This document shows, one piece after another, positions 18,359-26,417 of a stretch of DNA of 64,000 bases. Numbering within the stretch: position 1 is the first letter of the stretch; every line of letters begins with the position of its first letter. Under the pieces are notes generated by a model. It was given only the letters and a program-made list of their open reading frames with translations, made no database searches and was not told the DNA's origin. The DNA is from Mucilaginibacter rubeus. Its GTDB lineage: Bacteria; Bacteroidota; Bacteroidia; Sphingobacteriales; Sphingobacteriaceae. Where the stretch lies: the NCBI RefSeq assembly GCF_014643835.1, contig NZ_BMKD01000011.1:1-64000 (forward strand), written 5' to 3'. The position numbers were made by a program, and so were the translations under genes.

Positions 18359-19705
18359 GTGAAAAAACTATTCCGACTATTTTATACCAACTTGTTTTTA
18401 ACTAACCGTTTATTCGGCGCGGTTGCTGCCTGTGTGGTATTGTATTTACTTTCGTTTTTCTTCCCCTGGCTGGGCATTGTGCCTGATATAGCTTTCTACG
18501 CTTTGCTGGCCTTGTTAATTGCCGATCTGTTCATCTTATATCGTTTAAGCGATGGTGTATTTGCCAAACGCCTTGCCCCTGAACGCTTAAGCAACAGCGA
18601 CGAAAACGAACTTAGTATTTATATCGAAAACCGGTATAGTTTCAGGATTAACACCGGAATTATAGATGAGATCCCCGCACAGTTTCAGAAACGTGATATT
18701 TGGTTTGCTACAACCCTTGCCCCCGGCGAACGTAAGCAGATTAATTACAGACTGAGGCCAACCCGCCGGGGCGAATATGAGTTTGGCTTTATCCGGGTTT
18801 TTGTGCGATCGGCTATTGGTCTGGTATCTAAACGTTACAATTTTGAGCAGGCTGAGACTTTGCCCGTTTATCCTTCTTTTTTACAAATGCGTAAGTATGA
18901 ACTGATGGCGATATCAAACCGGCTCACCGAGATAGGCATTAAGAAAATCAGGAGGATTGGCCACAGCATGGAGTTTGAACAGGTAAAATCCTATGTTCCG
19001 GGCGATGACTATCGCACCATAAACTGGAAGGCCACAGCCCGGCGGGGCGACCTGATGGTAAACTCCTATACTGACGAAAAATCGCAGCACGTTTATTGCA
19101 TCATTGATAAATCGCGGGCTATGCGGATGCCTTTTGAAGGGCTAAGTTTATTGGACTATGCCATCAACGCAAGCCTTGTGCTATCAAACGTAGCCCTGCT
19201 TAAAGAAGATAAAGCGGGTTTAATAACTGTAGGCGAAAAAATAGGTTCTATAGTGCCTGCCGATAAGAATTACGCGCAGCTTAATAAGATAATGGAGGTT
19301 TTATACAAGGAAAAAACCCGGTATCTGGAAACCAATATGGAGGCCCTTTATGTTACAACACGCAGGGTATTAAAACAGCGCAGTTTGGTGGTGTTCTTTA
19401 CCAATTATGAAAGCCTTTCGGCATTACAACGGCAATTACCATTTTTACGCAGGATAGCTAAATTTCATTTGCTGTTGGTCGTTTTCTTTGAAAATACGGA
19501 ATTAAAAACCCTGAGCGAACAGCCTGCCAAAGATGTCGAAGGCATCTACATAAAAACCATTGCCGAAAAGTTTGCTTACGATAAAAAGCTGATGGTTAAA
19601 GAGCTGGCCAGCCACGGCATCCAGTCGATACTGACATCCCCCCAAAACCTTACCATAAACACAGTAAACCGCTACCTGGAAATAAAGGCGAAGCAAAAGA
19701 TATAG
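18359..19705 (+). CDS. DUF58 domain protein, partner of MoxR
   Basis: The frame starts with GTG 9 bp after the MoxR stop; no closer ATG gives the conserved N-terminus. Two membrane helices (about residues 15-60) precede a beta-rich segment and the DUF58 domain with the signature DDYRTINWKATARRGDLM. A VWA-like fold follows (CIIDKSRAMRM). DUF58 proteins are the usual partners of MoxR ATPases. It is the last gene of the operon; no strong terminator is seen in the 240 bp before tex. Confidence 0.88.
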   Translation: MKKLFRLFYTNLFLTNRLFGAVAACVVLYLLSFFFPWLGIVPDIAFYALLALLIADLFILYRLSDGVFAKRLAPERLSNSDENELSIYIENRYSFRINTGIIDEIPAQFQKRDIWFATTLAPGERKQINYRLRPTRRGEYEFGFIRVFVRSAIGLVSKRYNFEQAETLPVYPSFLQMRKYELMAISNRLTEIGIKKIRRIGHSMEFEQVKSYVPGDDYRTINWKATARRGDLMVNSYTDEKSQHVYCIIDKSRAMRMPFEGLSLLDYAINASLVLSNVALLKEDKAGLITVGEKIGSIVPADKNYAQLNKIMEVLYKEKTRYLETNMEALYVTTRRVLKQRSLVVFFTNYESLSALQRQLPFLRRIAKFHLLLVVFFENTELKTLSEQPAKDVEGIYIKTIAEKFAYDKKLMVKELASHGIQSILTSPQNLTINTVNRYLEIKAKQKI

Positions 19706-19949
19706 ATGACCATACATCTCCCGAATTGCCATTACGCAATTACCCATTGCGCCAATATTACTTATCGGGATAATTTTTAACATCAGGCAATTTAGTCCGC
19801 GCAAAGACAATTTAAAACTGCCGGTTAACAAAATGTACCCTATATTTACATTGCCAACAATAGCCCAATCAAAACTTTCAACTTTTTGTTAGCAATCTTT
19901 TTTTGAATTGTAAGCCTATTCCCTCAACTTCGCAGTCCGAATTTTGATT

Positions 19950-22220
19950 ATGAGTATTCATTATAAAATAATAGCTGCAGAGCTTTCTGTAGCTGAGAAA
20001 CAGGTTACCGCTACGGTAGGCTTGCTTGATGAAGGAGCTACCGTTCCGTTTATTTCCCGTTACCGTAAAGAACTTACCGGCAGTTTGGATGAGGTACAGG
20101 TTGCCACTATTCGTGATCGTGTACAGCAACTGCGCGAGCTGGACAAACGCCGTGAGGCTATCCTGAAATCGCTTACAGATATGGGCAAACTAACGCCCGA
20201 GCTTGAAAAACAGATCAACGAAGCAGAAACAATGGTTACTTTGGAGGACCTTTATCTTCCGTACCGCCCAAAACGCAAAACCCGTGCTACTACAGCCCGC
20301 GAAAAAGGCCTGCAGCCATTGGCCGATGTTTTATTGGAACAAAAAAATATCGACCCCGAACTGATAGCTGCCGAATACATCAGCGATGAAAAAGGCGTAG
20401 CCAGCGTTGAAGAAGCTTTAGCTGGCGCAAGGGATATCATTGCCGAAACCATAGCCGAAAATGCTGAAATACGTACCAAAATCCGTGAACTGTTTGTTGA
20501 AAAAGGCACTTTCGCATCAAGAGTGGTTGAAGGCAAAGAGGAGGCAGGGATTAAATATAAAGACTATTTTGAATGGACTGAGCCTGTTAAAACAGCGCCA
20601 TCGCACCGCGTATTAGCCATGCGACGCGGCGAAAAGGAAGAGATCCTATGGCTCGACCTGAAACCTGAAGAAGATGAAGCACTGGAGATACTGGAAAATT
20701 CAGTTATCAAGGCAAACAACCCGGCTGCCGGACAAATCCGCCTGGCTATCACCGATGGCTACAAACGCCTGTTAAAACCATCGATGGAAACAGAGGTGCG
20801 CCTGCTTACCAAAAAGAAAGCCGATGAGGAAGCGATCCGCGTATTTGCCGAAAATGCCCGCCAGCTATTGCTGAGCGCGCCGCTTGGTCAAAAACGCGTA
20901 ATGGCGCTTGATCCGGGTTTCCGTACCGGTTGTAAACTGGTTTGTTTGAATGAGCAGGGCAAACTGCTTGAAAACACCACTGTTTATCCACACACGGGTG
21001 CGGGCCAGGCCCGCGAAGCTGAGAAAACGGTACAACACCTGTTTCAGAAATATAATATCGAGGCTATTGCTATTGGCAACGGCACTGCGGGCCGCGAAAC
21101 AGAAGTATTTGCTCGCAACCTGAATTTACCGGGCGTGACTATTGTAATGGTTAATGAAAGCGGTGCTTCTATCTATTCAGCGTCTGAAGTGGCGAGGGAA
21201 GAATTTCCGGATTATGATGTCACCGTAAGAGGTGCCGTATCTATTGGTCGCCGTTTGATGGACCCATTGGCCGAGCTGGTAAAGATCGACCCAAAATCAA
21301 TTGGTGTAGGCCAGTACCAGCACGATGTTGACCAAAACAAGCTGCAAACCTCATTAGATGACACGGTGATCAGCGCCGTGAACGCGGTGGGGGTTGAGTT
21401 AAACACTGCCTCAAAACAAATCCTGGCTTATGTATCAGGCCTTGGTCCGCAACTGGCACAGAACATTGTAGAATACCGCAACCAGAACGGCGCCTTTAAA
21501 CGCCGCGAGCAACTGAAAAAAGTTCCGCGTTTGGGCGATAAGGCATTTGAGCAGGCAGCAGGCTTCCTCCGGATCCACAATGCCGAAAACCCGTTAGACA
21601 CCAGTGCAGTTCACCCGGAGCGTTATGGTTTGCTTGAACAAATGGCTACTGATATGAAGTGTACGGTGAAAGACCTGATGAGCAACCCAACCCTGCGCAA
21701 AAGCATTCCGCTGCAAAAATATGTTTCCGAAACCGTTGGTTTGCCAACCCTGAATGATATCATGGCCGAACTTGCCAAACCGGGCCGCGACCCGCGCGAG
21801 CAGTTTGAAGCTTTCAGCTTTACAGAAGGTGTAAATGCTATCGGCGATCTGAAAGTTGGCATGAAGCTGCCGGGCATCGTCACCAACATTACAGCCTTTG
21901 GTGCTTTTGTCGATATCGGCGTTCACCAGGATGGCCTTGTTCACCTGAGCCAGATCACCAACCGTTACATCAAAGACCCTAACGAGGTACTGAAAGTACA
22001 TCAAAAGGTTGAGGTAACTGTTACCGAGGTTGATGTGAACCGCAAGCGTATTGCGCTATCCATGAAAGAGAACGATAAAAGCGAGCCCAATCAGCGCAGA
22101 AACGATGACCGCCGTCCGCAGGGTAATAACAAGCCCAACTTCAATAAAAGGGTTGAAAAAGAGCCGGAGACAGATATGGCTTTGAAACTGGCGGCGTTGA
22201 AGGGTAAGTTTAAGTTGTAA
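19950..22220 (+). CDS. tex: Tex-family RNA-binding transcriptional accessory protein
   Basis: Tex is a cytoplasmic nucleic-acid-binding protein linked to transcription and RNA turnover. The domain order is visible: helical Tex N-terminal region (VPFISRYRKELTGSLDEVQ, residues about 30-50); YqgF/RNase H-like domain (MALDPGFRTGCKLVCL, near 320); helix-hairpin-helix region (GVELNTASKQILAYVSGLG, near 490); S1 domain (LPGIVTNITAFGAFVDIGV, near 650); and a basic Asn/Arg-rich tail. The frame can be opened with TTG at 19944, but ATG 19950 (MSIHYKII) fits the family. It is convergent with prfA and they share a terminator. Confidence 0.93.
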   Translation: MSIHYKIIAAELSVAEKQVTATVGLLDEGATVPFISRYRKELTGSLDEVQVATIRDRVQQLRELDKRREAILKSLTDMGKLTPELEKQINEAETMVTLEDLYLPYRPKRKTRATTAREKGLQPLADVLLEQKNIDPELIAAEYISDEKGVASVEEALAGARDIIAETIAENAEIRTKIRELFVEKGTFASRVVEGKEEAGIKYKDYFEWTEPVKTAPSHRVLAMRRGEKEEILWLDLKPEEDEALEILENSVIKANNPAAGQIRLAITDGYKRLLKPSMETEVRLLTKKKADEEAIRVFAENARQLLLSAPLGQKRVMALDPGFRTGCKLVCLNEQGKLLENTTVYPHTGAGQAREAEKTVQHLFQKYNIEAIAIGNGTAGRETEVFARNLNLPGVTIVMVNESGASIYSASEVAREEFPDYDVTVRGAVSIGRRLMDPLAELVKIDPKSIGVGQYQHDVDQNKLQTSLDDTVISAVNAVGVELNTASKQILAYVSGLGPQLAQNIVEYRNQNGAFKRREQLKKVPRLGDKAFEQAAGFLRIHNAENPLDTSAVHPERYGLLEQMATDMKCTVKDLMSNPTLRKSIPLQKYVSETVGLPTLNDIMAELAKPGRDPREQFEAFSFTEGVNAIGDLKVGMKLPGIVTNITAFGAFVDIGVHQDGLVHLSQITNRYIKDPNEVLKVHQKVEVTVTEVDVNRKRIALSMKENDKSEPNQRRNDDRRPQGNNKPNFNKRVEKEPETDMALKLAALKGKFKL

Positions 22221-22277
22221 GCTATCCTCGCAATGACGCTTCTTTTTGTTCGATATAATTTTTAATTCTGGTAAACA

Positions 22278-22311
22278 AAAAGGTCCCCAACCTACCGATT
22301 GGGGACCTTTT
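22278..22311. terminator. Bidirectional terminator between tex and prfA
   Basis: A perfect 13-bp stem (22278-22290 with 22299-22311, AAAAGGTCCCCAA) has an 8-nt loop and A/T tracts on both sides, so it can work for both convergent genes. Confidence 0.85.
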
Positions 22312-22330
22312 CAATATTATCTAACCGAAT

Positions 22331-23404
22331 TTACGCTACTGTCCCTTCTTTCAACTTCTCAGCGTTCTCAGCAAACTGAAGCGATTCAAGGATCTCCTGC
22401 AAATCTCCATTAAGTACGCCCGGCAGGTTGTAAATAGTCAGACCGATACGGTGCTCAGTTAAACGTCCCTGAGGATAGTTATAGGTACGCACCTTGGCCG
22501 ACCGATCGCCGGTTGATACCATAGTTTTACGTTTTTTTGATGTTTCTTCCAGGTGTTTTTGCAGTTCCATTTCGTACACCCTCGAACGCAATACCTGTAA
22601 AGCCTTATCGTAGTTTTTCAATTGCGATTTCTGATCCTGGCACTGGGCAACAATACCTGTAGGGATGTGGGTTAACCTCACAGCCGAATAGGTAGTATTT
22701 ACCGACTGACCGCCCGGCCCTGAAGCGCAGAACAAATCTTTACGGATATCACTAACCTGCAGGTCGATATCAAACTCATCAACCTCGGGCAGTACTACTA
22801 CAGAAGCTGCTGAAGTATGTACACGGCCTTGTGTTTCGGTATCAGGCACACGTTGCACACGGTGTACACCCGATTCATATTTCAGGGTTCCGTAAGCGTC
22901 TTCGGCGTTTACATTAAATACAATCTCTTTATAGCCGCCGCTGGTGCCTTCGGTATAATCCACCAGTTCGGTACGCCAGCCGCGTTTTTCGCAATAGCGC
23001 ATATACATGCGGTAAAGGTCACCTGCAAAAAGGGCTGCCTCATCACCACCGGTGCCGCCACGGATCTCCACAATAGCATTTTTCGAATCTTCAGGATCTT
23101 TAGGGATCAGCATCAGGCGAATTTCTTCTTCCTTTACTTCCTGTTGAGCAAGCAGTTCGTCAAGTTCCATTTTGGCCATCTCACGAAACTCCTCATCTTT
23201 TTCGGTAGCCAGGATCTCTTTATTGGTTTCGATATTGCTCATAATGTTGCGGTATATATGATACTCGTCAACAATTTTGGCAAGGTCTTTATATTCTTTA
23301 TTCAACTGGGCAAAACGCTTCATATCCTGCATTACTTCAGGATTGCTCAATTCACCTTCAACATTTTTCCAGCGCTCGTATATCAGCTCTAATTTATCTA
23401 ACAT
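22331..23404 (-). CDS. prfA: Peptide chain release factor 1
   Basis: RF1 releases nascent chains at UAA and UAG codons. The GGQ loop is in [20 protein letters not shown], and the anticodon-recognition region reads [20 protein letters not shown], with PDT in the place of the P-x-T tripeptide of RF1. The 357-aa length is normal. The frame is uninterrupted, with no in-frame TGA or programmed frameshift as in prfB, which also supports RF1 over RF2. It is convergent with tex, and a 329-bp repeat-rich spacer separates it from lpxH, so it is probably transcribed alone. Confidence 0.96.
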   Translation of the reverse strand: MLDKLELIYERWKNVEGELSNPEVMQDMKRFAQLNKEYKDLAKIVDEYHIYRNIMSNIETNKEILATEKDEEFREMAKMELDELLAQQEVKEEEIRLMLIPKDPEDSKNAIVEIRGGTGGDEAALFAGDLYRMYMRYCEKRGWRTELVDYTEGTSGGYKEIVFNVNAEDAYGTLKYESGVHRVQRVPDTETQGRVHTSAASVVVLPEVDEFDIDLQVSDIRKDLFCASGPGGQSVNTTYSAVRLTHIPTGIVAQCQDQKSQLKNYDKALQVLRSRVYEMELQKHLEETSKKRKTMVSTGDRSAKVRTYNYPQGRLTEHRIGLTIYNLPGVLNGDLQEILESLQFAENAEKLKEGTVA

Positions 23405-23733
23405 ATTTTATAAATAATGATGCAGCTAAAACTGTTTGATATTGAACCGGCTTATGAAATATTTAACGTTTCGGGCGGCTTACAGGCTTGCTGCAAAAAA
23501 GTGCACAAAAGTACGCATTTTACTGCATATTTTAATTCAGTGGATTGTAAGTTGTTTTTCTTAGTTCATAGATAATGGTTCATGGATCATAGAGCGCTGC
23601 TGCCTATGGATAATAGTTTATGAACATAGGTAGCTCGGCTTATAGATCATAGTTCATGGATCATAGCAAAGCCACCCTATCAATATCAATTAGTCCAATC
23701 AAAAACCATGAACCATGAACTATGAACCATGAA
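23405..23733. repeat. Intergenic region of short ATGAAC/CATAG repeats
   Basis: No gene seen. The stretch holds several copies of a short unit in both orientations, ATAGTTCATGGATCATAG near 23580 and 23645 and CCATGAACTATGAACCATG near 23705-23735. The two orientations are complementary and can pair. The unit looks like a slippage-amplified intergenic repeat. Confidence 0.55.
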
Positions 23734-24480
23734 CTAAACAAAATATTCCAGTTTCAGTTCCTTGCCATCAAAAACGGCATAAGAAAAATATGAAATCCAT
23801 TCGCCAAGGTTAATATAACGGCTTTGAGGGGTTATTTGAATATCAAGCGGTATATGGCGATGGCCAAAAACAAGGTAGTCGTAAAAATTGATCTTTAATT
23901 CTTCACGGCAAAAATTTACCAACCATTCCTGTTCGCCTGGCTTTGGGTTTTCTTTTTTTGCATTGGTATCCCGGCTGTGGCGGCTCCATTTATTGGCTAT
24001 TCCCACGCCAAGGTTTGGGTGAATTCGGGCAAACAGCCACTGACAAAACCGGCTCCTGAAAAAGCCTTTTAAAAACTTATAAAAGTTATCCCCCGGACCA
24101 AGCCCATCGCCATGATGAATGAAAAATTTCTTTCCGCCGCGCTCAATTTTTAATTCATTGCTGATGATAGTTGCGCCCAGTTCATTTACAAAATAATCAA
24201 ACATCCACATATCATGGTTGCCTTTAAACAGGTAAAGCTTTACACCGGCATCGGCAAGTTCGGCAAGTTTGCCCAGGAAACGGATATAGCCTTTGGGCAC
24301 TACGGTTTTGTATTCAAACCAGAAGTCGAAAACATCGCCAACCAGGAATAGTTCGGCGGCATCATGCTTAATACTGTCGAGCCAGCGCGTTATCTTATCT
24401 TCGCGTTGGCGGCTTGAGGCATATGTGCCTGTGCCTAAATGAACATCAGAAGCAAAATAGAGTTTGTCGCGAACCGGCAT
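23734..24480 (-). CDS. lpxH: UDP-2,3-diacylglucosamine diphosphatase (LpxH-like)
   Basis: This calcineurin-type metallophosphoesterase is predicted to cleave UDP-2,3-diacylglucosamine to lipid X in lipid A synthesis at the inner membrane. Metal motifs are FASDVHLG, LFLVGDVFDFWFEY, FKGNHDMWMFD, FFIHHGDGLGPGD and LVFGHRHIPLD. The Arg-rich cap segment FKGFFRSRFCQWLF fits the lipid-binding lid. The frame extends to 24549, adding a hydrophobic 23-residue start, but MPVRDKLYFASDVHLG at 24480 is the family-like start (248 aa). It is divergent from the small gene at 24595. Confidence 0.88.
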   Translation of the reverse strand: MPVRDKLYFASDVHLGTGTYASSRQREDKITRWLDSIKHDAAELFLVGDVFDFWFEYKTVVPKGYIRFLGKLAELADAGVKLYLFKGNHDMWMFDYFVNELGATIISNELKIERGGKKFFIHHGDGLGPGDNFYKFLKGFFRSRFCQWLFARIHPNLGVGIANKWSRHSRDTNAKKENPKPGEQEWLVNFCREELKINFYDYLVFGHRHIPLDIQITPQSRYINLGEWISYFSYAVFDGKELKLEYFV

Positions 24481-24594
24481 ATCGGCAAAAGTACGTTTTA
24501 ACAGCCAAACAGAAAAGATAAAGATTGTTACACAATAACCAGCAAACAACGCCGTATCTTAGTGGTTATTCAGCATACATTAAACATTAAAATT

Positions 24595-24837
24595 ATGGCA
24601 ATCCCCGAAAACCCAAATCTTGACGATGCGCAGGAAGATAAAGACCCCGGCAACGAATTTGAACAGAACGAAGGCCAGGATACCGGTAACGAAATAATTG
24701 ATAAAAGCGAGCCGGATGTTGCCGGGTTAAATGCAGCCAGTCGCGCATCCGAATCGGCATTTACTTTAAATTTTGAAGATGGGTATGCCCCTGCTCCGGA
24801 TAAAAATGACGAAGACCAGCAATCGCCAAAGCACTGA
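24595..24837 (+). CDS. Small acidic hypothetical protein
   Basis: This 80-aa protein is strongly acidic and probably disordered: rich in Asp, Glu, Asn and Pro, with no membrane helix, signal peptide or Cys. I do not recognise a family. The frame can be opened with GTG at 24562, but ATG 24595 (MAIPENPNLD) is the sensible start. It ends 11 bp before an exported protein gene and may be co-transcribed with it. It is a likely real gene, judged on codon use and spacing alone. Confidence 0.55.
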   Translation: MAIPENPNLDDAQEDKDPGNEFEQNEGQDTGNEIIDKSEPDVAGLNAASRASESAFTLNFEDGYAPAPDKNDEDQQSPKH

Positions 24838-24848
24838 TATATTAAGCA

Positions 24849-25196
24849 ATGAAAAAAATATTACTGCCGGCATTAATCATGGTTGTTTTTGCCGGTAAGG
24901 CATCTGCACAGTCAAAAGGCTTCACGATGACTGATTTCAAGGCCAATATAGGCAAAACAGGCACTTTGTGCGATACTGTTTACTCGTACAAAGCGGTGAG
25001 CGATACGCTTACCCTGTTAAACTTGGGCGCGGCTTACCCAAGGCAAAAATACACCATAGCGGTAAAGGGCAATAAAATAAAGCTCGACCTGTCTACGATA
25101 AAAGGAAAACACGTATGCGCAACCGGCACATTTGAGTTTTTTAAAGGCCAGCCCGAAATCGTAGCCGACAAACCAGAGCAGATCACGGTTAACTAA
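24849..25196 (+). CDS. Small exported protein, possible OB fold
   Basis: A signal peptide (MKKILLPALIMVVFAGKASAQ) is followed by a 95-residue beta-rich domain. The pattern IGKTGTLCDTVYSYKAVSDT, YTIAVKGNKIKLDL and GKHVCATGTFEFFKGQPEI resembles the small OB-fold proteins often called tRNA_anti-like or DUF4920-type. The two Cys could form a disulfide in the periplasm. Function is unknown. A very strong terminator follows 14 bp after the stop. Confidence 0.7.
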   Translation: MKKILLPALIMVVFAGKASAQSKGFTMTDFKANIGKTGTLCDTVYSYKAVSDTLTLLNLGAAYPRQKYTIAVKGNKIKLDLSTIKGKHVCATGTFEFFKGQPEIVADKPEQITVN

Positions 25197-25210
25197 CAAG
25201 CTACCAGCGC

Positions 25211-25259
25211 CTTTTAAACAGGAAAAGCAGATCGTTGATCTGCTTTTCCTGTTTAAAAG
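25211..25259. terminator. Bidirectional terminator, 23-bp perfect stem
   Basis: Positions 25211-25233 pair without mismatch with 25237-25259, leaving a 3-nt loop (GTT). Flanking A/T runs let it serve both the small exported protein gene and the convergent beta-barrel gene. Confidence 0.85.
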
Positions 25260-25319
25260 AGAATAATCTTATTAAGGTTTTTTAGCCTTAATCTTTATGC
25301 ATTCCGCCTTTAGCTTCAA

Positions 25320-26075
25320 TTAAAAAGCTTTGTACAAACCAAATACAATCTGCCCTTCGGTAATTGGCTGCTTGGTTACCAAACGGCCCACATTAAGCGT
25401 ACGACCGGTTGTGGTTACATCGTATCCCTGTGATTTAACATAATTTCCTTTAAGCGATAATCCCCAACCTGCACCCATATCAAACCTGATTGCCGCGCTG
25501 CCGCCATAAGCAAAGGCATAACCTTTGGCGCTTTGCTGGGTAATGCTGCCGGTTTGCGCGTCAACACCGGTAACACTAATAGTTAACTGTGGTGATGTTT
25601 GGCTTTTGATTGCACCTGCCGATGCCCTTACATCAAATGATAAGCTGCGCCATACAAAGGTATATTGCGGGCCTACTAACAGGTTAAAGCTACGGTAACG
25701 TTTATCAGCGGTAACAGTTCCCTGGTCGGCTTTAAAATCGGTTGTATAGCCCTGCGATAATATCAGGTCGTCATCATATGAAAAATTGCTTTGGTCCTGG
25801 TATGAAAAAGTGTAACCGATACCAAAATTTCTGTAGATGTAATATGCTCCGTCAAGCTGGAAGGTGACGCCCTTGTTTGCAAAGCCCGATTTATTATTCT
25901 TATAATCCACCTTTTGGAAATCGCTTAACGGATAAGAAATACCCATACCTAAGCCTACATAAGGTTTAAGTTTTACTTTGGTTTCGTCATCTTTATCGTT
26001 GGTATCCTGAGCTTTTGAAGTAAATGCAAGCAGCATTAAAAGGCCTGCTGTAAAAAAAGTAAGGGTTTGTTTCAT
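25320..26075 (-). CDS. Outer-membrane beta-barrel protein (porin family)
   Basis: A signal peptide (MKQTLTFFTAGLLMLLAFTSKAQ) precedes a short acidic/lysine linker (DTNDKDDETKVKLK) and about 220 residues with regular amphipathic beta strands. It ends in VFGLYKAF with a terminal Phe, the BAM insertion signal. It is of the same general class as the protein at 2111-2794 but not closely similar. The cargo or role cannot be read. It is monocistronic, convergent with the small exported protein gene. Confidence 0.8.
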   Translation of the reverse strand: MKQTLTFFTAGLLMLLAFTSKAQDTNDKDDETKVKLKPYVGLGMGISYPLSDFQKVDYKNNKSGFANKGVTFQLDGAYYIYRNFGIGYTFSYQDQSNFSYDDDLILSQGYTTDFKADQGTVTADKRYRSFNLLVGPQYTFVWRSLSFDVRASAGAIKSQTSPQLTISVTGVDAQTGSITQQSAKGYAFAYGGSAAIRFDMGAGWGLSLKGNYVKSQGYDVTTTGRTLNVGRLVTKQPITEGQIVFGLYKAF

Positions 26076-26417
26076 GTTTGTTATTATGTAACTGTATTAC
26101 CGTTAGTTGCCGCTGCATCCTTAACCGCAAAGCAAACGTGTAAAAAAACGCATTATTATTGATACTTCGGTGATAACAAGCTCCGCTTCCGGGTTAAAAA
26201 TCACACGGGTTATCAACTGCAAAAAGTTAAAGGGGGTAATTTTTAATAATTTGCCCATATTTTACAACAGTTTTTTCACGCCGCTAATATAGCCTGCCAC
26301 GGGCAATTAAACAGCAACCATGTGTAAAATTAACAACTTTTAACCTTTTGAACCGTTATTGCCTTGCGGTAATGTACCCTGAATGGCTATCTTTAGTTGC
26401 CTGTAATTTAAACAACC
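26076..26417. other. Divergent promoter region, no gene seen
   Basis: The 342-bp A/T-rich spacer lies between the divergent beta-barrel and prolyl oligopeptidase genes. A TATCTTTA sequence 23 nt before the peptidase ATG (26387-26394) resembles a -7 box with one mismatch. No repeats or RNA genes were recognised. Confidence 0.4.

Noticed and set aside
22331-23404. prfB (release factor 2)
   Set aside because: The reading frame has no programmed-frameshift stop, and the recognition tripeptide PDT fits RF1 rather than the RF2 SPF motif.
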